From assembly GCA_905178155.1 (NCBI GenBank), contig CAJINV010000026.1, positions 328,289 to 392,288 on the forward strand: DNA of 64,000 bases, read 5' to 3'. Made by a program: the position numbers and the translations under genes. Shown one piece after another: positions 57,601-64,000 of the stretch (position 1 is its first letter; the number at the start of each line of letters is the position of its first letter). Origin of the DNA: Amoebophrya sp. A120 (Eukaryota; Sar; Dinophyceae; Syndiniales; Amoebophryaceae). The notes below the pieces were generated by a model that worked only from the letters and a program-made list of their open reading frames with translations, had not been told where the DNA came from and searched no databases.

Positions 57601-60600
57601 ATCCGAAGCACCTGGTCCCGTATCTCGGATTGCCGGAGAATTTTGCTGGTTGTGCCCCGCAACCACCTCCCACAGTGGGTCATCTGTAGGAGGTTCGTAG
57701 TCGCTCTGTGCGTCCGACGAATCAGCATCATCATAAGCCGCTTCGTGCTCGATATCTTGTACGAAGGCTTCCGGCCTCACATCGGTGCCTGGACGGATCT
57801 CGAGCTGCCCTAATGGCATCACGGGCGGCAGGCGCGGGGGTGCTGCGCTTGTATCCGTATCTGTTCCAGGAAAAGCCAAGGCGCCCGAGAGGGAGCTAGA
57901 GCTGCCTCCACCGCAAGCGGTTGTTCCGGAAGTTGGAGTGCCGCTCCTCTCCAATGCTGTCTTTTCGCCACCGCCGGCGTCCTGTGCTGCCGCACCGGGC
58001 GGCGGTGGGTTTCCGCCGGTCGGGTCTGCAGCACCAGCAGCTCCCTCTGCTGTAACATCTGGAGTCAATGCCGGAGGTTCAACAGGACCCGCAATTCTGA
58101 AATGCTGCAGTTGCAGCTCGTGCTCTTGCTGGTTTTCGCCAGTCGGTGCTGCCCCAGAACTTCTTCCTGTTGAATTCAGATCTGAGGCGCCACCTGAAGA
58201 TCCGCGAGTTTCAATACCGCCGCCATTTTGTTTCGGCGTCCGTTTCTGATCACTGTTCCCTGTGCCTGAAGCAGCTTGTGGCTGCACTCTGAGACCGCCA
58301 TCGTGACGCGGATTTGGCGGCGTTGCATAGTCCGAATCTGAATCTGAATCCGATAAAGGGTCTTCCTCGTCACCTAGTACCACATGAATTGGCTCGAAAG
58401 GTAGTTGATCGAAAATTTTTTTTTGCTCGTCGCTAAATCTTCTCGGATCAAAATCTGGATACATGTGTATGTCGTTGCGCCCCGGGCGATCGAAGAACAT
58501 CCTCTGACCATCGGTGCGGAAGAGAACTGGTATTGCCCACCACTGGTTCATCAGCCACCGATATCGGAAATGCTGATAGCTCCACTCAGGCCCGATCCCG
58601 GTGGACCGTGCGCGCCAAAAATCAGCTCTCTTGTGAAAGTCGATTTGGAACTTTGAATGCCAATCTGCCGGCACCGGTGAGTCCGCTGACGGTGTATTGA
58701 AAAACCTAGCGACTTCGAGCTCGGGCCAGTGCTTTTGCAGATCCTTCTTTGGGCTTGTGTTTAGGCAGTATCCTGTTTAGATGAGAAAAAGAAAAGTCCA
58801 TGGAACGATACCAAGAAAGACGTATACGTCGTTACCCAGTAGCACTATCACTGGCATTCGAGCAAATATAGCACATCAAGCAGGAGTTTGAAAAAAGATA
58901 CACGGTCACATGTACTAAAACTATTTACAAGCGCAGAAAAAAATGATAAAAAGGCCCGCACATATTGCAATGACGAACCTCGGCCAACAAGATGATACCG
59001 TAAGGAACGTAGAAAAAGGTGGCCGTATAGCAAGAAACGGTACTCGACGCTTGAAAAAGGTACTCAGCAACCATTCCCACGCGGCACCGTTGCTCTCGGA
59101 TCTTTCCGTCCCAGGAGCGGCGTATGGAATTTCGCAAAAGACATGCTTCGTCAGCGAAATGCGTCCATCGGCGCCACTCGTTCGGCCGAATAGCTGTATG
59201 GATCCCATCTCTCGTACTATCAAACCCGTGAGAACAAGAGCAATTGAGGATCTATAAACCGACCTGCCGGTCGGGATAAAAAAAAACAAAAAATGCTGGT
59301 CGGGATAAAAAACAACACGCTACAAGCAAGTCGACCAAAGCCGATCGAGTCAAGAACGCACTTTCGATAGAGTGAGTAGATCTTTTGCATTTGATACCAG
59401 CTGTCTCGAGGTCGGGACCGCTTGCGGCACTTCCAAAGAACCCTTGCCTTGATGGATCATCCCACACTACAACCTTCAACATGTCTTCCGGGCGCTGGCC
59501 ATCCACAAGAGTTGTGCTGTCACCTCGTCTAACCCTGTCATCTGTCGCTGAGGTATGCACAGGCTCATGGAAAAAATCCCAGACAGCAGAAAAGAAGTTC
59601 TTATCACTACGTGCACAGCCCGCGCTCAACCGGTCTGAGGTGTAGTGCAACACCGCTGGCTTCACAAGGCTTCTATAAAGGTCTCGCACAACCCCGACAC
59701 CAGTATAGCAATACGGCATCAAGGCCATGATTGTTGCAACCTGTAAAAGTTGAATTTTGTGGAAAGAAAATTTTAGTTCTCTATGCCCCCGGACCGAACG
59801 TGGGACCAAAATACATGGTCAGAAAAATACTGATAGAAGCACGATCTACTCATTGCCGTTGCAGTTGTGTGTGTCCTTTCTCTGTTGCAATTGAGGTCAA
59901 GAGCAAGACAGAAATGCACACCAACCACACGCGATACCTTCCATGTACTGCCGTCGAGCGTATTCGAAGGCAAAGGCGGCCGATGTTGAGTCGACCTCGA
60001 CAGTATTTCTCTTACGTGCCCGATAAGATCGTAGAGTATGCAGAGGAGAAACTGCCCTCGTCGCCATGCTCTGTAGCCACAAATGCAAAGACCCTATGAA
60101 TTCACTTCCATGAAGCCAACCAAGCTCTCGCCATCCAGCTCAACTCCCCAGTAAACATGGGAAAGCCTGAACAATCTTGAAAAAAAATGTTCGACGTCGA
60201 TGGAAAACATGCAAAGAGAGTGTGAAATACGAGTATGGTAGGACAAGATTCTTCTCTCTCCATATGACCTTGATCTACATCAGTATTCCAGAAATCTTTT
60301 GGCTTGTAACCCGACATCGCTCCGTTATTCACAGTTTGCAGCTTCTCTTCGAGAAATTCCACAAACAGGTCCTCACAGCTCACCGTCTCCGTTTGCCGCT
60401 CCCCCAGTGACGCCACCTGTAACTCGGCTAGCCTCGTTGGCGGAGGGCGTATCGGTGGACTTCCACTGTCAGTTGCTGCGCCAGGAATAGTGACAATGGA
60501 AGAGGATGAAGCGCTAGAGCTGCCTCCACCAGAAGCGGTACTTCCGGGAGTTGGGGTGCCGGTCCGCTCAAATGTCGCTTTTGCGCCACTGCCGCCGTCC

Positions 60601-63600
60601 CGCGCTGCCGCACCTGGCTGCGGTGGGTTTCCGCCGGTCGGGGCTGCAGCACCAGCAGCTCCTCCTGATGTAACATCGGACGGCACACCTCCTGATCCTG
60701 TACTTCCGCGTCTTTCGGGACTCGCTGTGCGAAATGAGCTTCGTGAAATCGAACCTGGAGGGCTCAGACTTCGTGAGCGCGGTGTCGCACTTTGCTCGCC
60801 TCTGAATACGCTTTCAGACACGCCACTTTGTGATGCTGGGCCGCTTGCTCCAAGAACACCAGTTCCCTCTTGCGCTGTAGGTTCGGCACCATCGCTGCTG
60901 CCACCATCCTGGGGCCGACGGGGCGAACTCGTCGTACTGGCACTAGCGGAAGATAAACTACCTTCGCGACGACCTTGCTGCTGTTCCGGCGGGTTTTGAT
61001 CCCCGTTCACTGTGTCTGAAGCAGGAACCCGAGCAAGCTGATCCGCAGCGCCGTCATGGCTCAGATTCGACGCTGAAGCGGAATGACCGGGATCGCTAAC
61101 GCTACTGCCCGTACTCCCTGTTGCCGGCGGTTCAGTTCCAGCACTGCCCAAATCGATAGTACCTCCAGTGGAGGGCGGTTGTTGAGAATCACCAGCACCT
61201 GCTCGCGTTTCAGTTCGCGAAGATAGTTCCCTTTGCTGTTCCTCCATCTGTGGAGCTGAGCTGGCAGCTGCAGGGCTGTTCTCGTCTTGTTGCGCCTGAC
61301 GAGAAGCTTCATCAGTCTGCGCACCTTCGTGTTCGCTGCCTCCAGGCGTTTGGCGTGCTGATTGGTTTGCGTCGCTGCTTGTTGTTTCGTGCGCTCCGGG
61401 GGCACTTGCAACATCTGCCCCGGCACCTCCCACAGGAGATGATGACGCACCAGACAGGGCAGCCGATGCTGGGTCAGCGGCAGGTGTTGCTTGACCTGCT
61501 TGAGCGTCCGGGAGGACCGATGCAGCTGTACCTGATGAAGGATTGGCTGCACTCCGTTGAAGAGGAGCTGCCGGCTGAGCCGGCGCCACAGCAGCAGGAA
61601 CCACCACTGCTGGCGTACCAGCGGAAGCAACAGCAGGACCCTGTGCAGCGGAAGAGGAGACAGCCGGCCCTGGCGCCGGTCCTGCTGCACCACCAGGGGT
61701 CGGAGCTGCGGGTTTTGGCTTTGGTTTCGCCGGCGCTAGAAACTCCGGGGCGTAAGCGGGTCCTGGGGGTAACAAGGTCGACAGCACTGACGAGGGCGAG
61801 CTCTGAGTAGGAGGAGAAAGCGGTTGGAGGTGCTGCGGAGGTGGAGCTGTTGTGTCTGCGTGCCCACCTCCCTGAGGATCATCGTTGCCGAGGGCTGTTG
61901 GTCGGCAGCTAGGGTTTCCTCCACGTGGATCACCACCGCTACCACCACCTCCATCCCCATTGAAAATTCTTGTCGGGACCAAGATATTCGGCTTATACCC
62001 GCCGCCAAACGGATTATACGAATCACCGCCCCCAGACCCCAGCTCTGCTTTTTGTTTGTTCCCCTCGCTAACATTGCCCATATGCACCGCCAAGCCAGTA
62101 GCGCCAGCGAGAAGACAAACGCCGACGATGGTGATGATGATGGTCGAAAGGGAAGAGGCCAAAAAAGCGGCACAGGGGCCCGCGGAGGATGTTGACGATG
62201 AGGAGGGGTCCTCTATCAGGGTGTCAAATTTGTCTTGCGAAAGGTCGTCAGCATTTCCACGTGCAAATAAACTTGGCGTCGTCCGCGTCGTGTCTCTTTG
62301 CGCTTCCTCGTCGAAAGTCAGTGTCGCAGATACCGAGCATGCGGCTTTTTTCCTGGAAGAAGCAAAGTCTCCTCCTGTGTCATCTTCCACAGTCTGCCGC
62401 TGCTGACGTGACAGAGAGGAATTGTCGGCTCTTTCCCTTTCAGGAGGTTCCTGAGCATTTATCTCATCCATCTCCTCCTCAGAGGATGACACCAGCTCTG
62501 GCTCGTGCTCTTCTGGCGGTTCGTTTCCACAATCTCGCTTAGTAGCGTTTTTAAACATTTTCTCCCCTTCGCAAGCCGACTTCCCGTCGGCTTTCTGCAT
62601 TCGATCCGCATCGCCGCCGTGATCTTCATCCTGCGCAGCGCCGTCGTCCTGTCGTCGTTTCAAGAGCTCCACTTGTTCCTCACCACCGGTTGTAGTGCCG
62701 CCGAGAGCAGTCGAGCTGTAGGAGTAGCTCTCTTGTTTCGCCAAAAGCGGTAAAAACGCCGTTTGATCTATGTATTCCTCTTCGTAAATGTCCGACAGCC
62801 GGCGGCCCTTCCATTTCGTCGTCTTCCCCTTCATGTCTTCCTCGTTGACCAGATTTTTCGGCGTTTTCAGTAGCAGCTTTTGCTGTCTCTTCTTGGTCGT
62901 GGTTCCTCCACGACCTACATCGCCTGGCGGCAAATTCGCAAAGTCATTCTGAAGATCATCATCTCCCGGCGTCTCCAAATACTTCAGCACCGTCTGCGCG
63001 TCCCACCGCCTTTCCCACCGCCAGCGCAGTGTGACTTGCAGTAATGATACCAGATGGCCGAAGAGCGCCGCGTCTTGCTCTTCCCACCTGCGGGATCTCG
63101 AATACAGAATCCGCACCCGGGAATCCGCCACGGCGAACTGCGCCCGCATCCCGCAGCCCTCTAAATGCTCGTACGGCGTATCAAATGTAAAAATGTCTGG
63201 GTCTGGAAGATTGCCAGGTTTGTCAGGCACATTTTGCATGACTCCTGATGTCTGTAATGCAAGCCCTAGCATCACAGATTTTGTGAGGGCTTCCTGATGC
63301 CTATACCGAATGACAAATGCTCTTTCCGTGTAGCAAAACTTGGACTCTCTTATTTGCTGCTCATGCAATACAGATTTTTTTAGAATCCAAAATCAGCATG
63401 ACAAGTTGGATTCTTCCAGACCCAGACATTTTTACAGTTGATACGGCGCACGCCCGTACAGCAATTGGTAGAGGATGATCCCCAGGGCCCAAATATCCTG
63501 AGGAAAAACGTACCCACACCAGAGTTGTAATGCAGATTTGCAAAGACAGGAAGACTTGTAATGCGCGTCCCCATGAGAGCCATTTCCAGTCGTGTTTTGG

Positions 63601-64000
63601 ATTTTGTGATGCTGTGAACAGGATGAGCAGCTGGATTTGTGATGCGGCTGCACTTGCTAACCTGCACTACACTGCAGAGTGCAACTTGTCATGCGTGACT
63701 CACAAAACTCCTAGGTTTGTGTTGCAAAATCCCCATCCTGACCTTGGTGTGGGTACGTTTTTACTCAGGATACCAAACATCAGCCGCCGGCCGCATCTTC
63801 AAACTCGCCGACCCCTCGTCCGGTTGGTAGAACGCCTCTGGCGGCATGTAGCGGGGCGTGCCGCACTGGCGGTCGCGGGAAACGTGGGTGATCCCCTCAT
63901 CCTTGTTGATCCCCCTCGCGAGGCCGAAGTCAGAGACCTTCACGATGTTGCCCACGATGAGGAAATTCGCGGGCTTGAGGTCAAAGTGGATCAACCCGAG
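54679..64000 (-). CDS. MPS1/TTK-like kinase fused to TM segment and two family modules (5' end outside window)
   Basis: Partial. The kinase C-lobe enters at the right edge: HFDLKPANFLIV (catalytic loop), SDFGLA, GTPRYMPPEA, then ADVW. Introner removal joins this to ALGIILYQLLYGRAP and YEHLEGCGMRAQFAVAD. HxDLKPANFLIV, YMPPEA and the post-GRAP segment match the MPS1/TTK spindle-checkpoint kinases. The frame continues without stop through an acidic region and one membrane helix (SSLSTIIITIVGVCLLAGAT), then a Pro/Ser/Gly linker to SCEDLFVEFLEEKL and DFWNTD (exon end 60279). Module A: 59740-59398, about 59101-58999, 58772 onward (WSYQHFRYRW). Linker and module B: SCEDLFVEVLLEQL to 57376, 56510-56183, about 55870-55765, 55539-55098 (WSYRHFRWTW), 54886-54679 (stop). 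Joins before the RCR exons are uncertain. A separate downstream gene start is the main alternative. Confidence 0.7.
54891..54914. repeat. AC/GT microsatellite at a splice acceptor
   Basis: About ten AC repeats. On the minus strand this gives (TG)n just before GATTGCAG, the acceptor of the last exon of the kinase-module gene. Confidence 0.8.
57380..60690 (-). repeat. Intragenic duplication of the module, offset about 2.6 kb
   Basis: Linker sequence encoding PTGGNPP(P/Q)PGAAA and SGTP(T/P)(S/P)G(T/S)T(A/)CGGGSSS-like residues occurs at about 60,690-60,480 and again at about 58,060-57,860. Each copy is followed by LQVASL(G/E)(E/D)RQ and SCEDLFVE. The offset of about 2,620 bp marks a tandem duplication of the whole module inside one gene. 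Confidence 0.85.
63179..63443. mobile_element. Introner element, TIR family 1, in the kinase domain
   Basis: 265 bp. TSD CGGCG at 63174-63178 and 63444-63448. Removal joins YGRAP to YEHLEG in frame. Confidence 0.96.
63494..63772. mobile_element. Introner element, TIR family 5, in the kinase domain
   Basis: 279 bp, TATCCTGAGGAAAAACGTAC to GTACGTTTTTACTCAGGATA. TSD CCAAA at 63489-63493 and 63773-63777. Removal gives ADVW|ALGIILYQ, a canonical kinase subdomain IX. Confidence 0.97.

Overview
The window is nuclear DNA of a eukaryote with intron-rich genes. I infer an alveolate, most likely a syndinian dinoflagellate parasite resembling Amoebophrya. The main clue is a dense population of short (150-340 bp) insertions with terminal inverted repeats (TIRs). 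They begin TAT(C/G), end ATA, and are usually flanked by a 5-bp target-site duplication (TSD). They sit inside coding exons, and removing one element plus one TSD copy restores the reading frame. This is how introner elements with non-canonical splice ends behave, and from memory they are described in Amoebophrya. No rRNA, tRNA, CRISPR or bacterial-type operon was seen.

Layout. 0-3 kb: two minus-strand exon clusters, one of them a small coiled-coil/membrane protein. 3-6.6 kb: GC-rich DNA with a ~222-bp tandem repeat and a 100-N assembly gap. 8.1-10.2 kb: coiled-coil protein with one membrane segment (minus). 10.5-11.75 kb: GC-rich block with clustered GCTAA motifs and a palindrome. 13.2-20.1 kb: poorly resolved coding loci cut by introners. 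20.6-23.3 kb: two adjoining satellite arrays that share a sequence box in opposite orientation. 23.5-25.0 kb: acidic protein on the plus strand. 25.46-37.3 kb: two head-to-tail minus-strand genes. One encodes a ~1,000-aa protein with a MED31 (Mediator) domain; the other is an unrecognised ~270-aa protein. Together they hold 17 introner elements, one of which is a 4.15-kb composite. 38.5-64 kb: a different landscape of minus-strand genes with ordinary GT-AG introns. These are a 653-aa and a 543-aa protein with N-terminal hydrophobic leaders, a 1,481-aa protein with a leader, and a very large gene reading off the right edge.

The most interesting system is a protein family I do not recognise in the right half. 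Its module has five conserved blocks: SCEDL, G-C-x3-D followed by FF-x2-V-x2-FFHE, an RCR block, GYCL, and WSY-x2-F-x-W. The blocks carry four invariant cysteines and one intron position identical in all four copies. Two copies are stand-alone proteins with leader peptides. Two are in tandem at the C-terminus of an open frame that starts with an MPS1/TTK-like kinase C-lobe and crosses one predicted membrane helix. That implies a possible kinase-TM-ectodomain protein of type II topology, with soluble relatives encoded next to it.

Limits: exon joins were worked out by eye. Those of the 653-aa, 543-aa and 1,481-aa genes and of the MED31 gene are frame-consistent throughout. Those at 0-20 kb are tentative.
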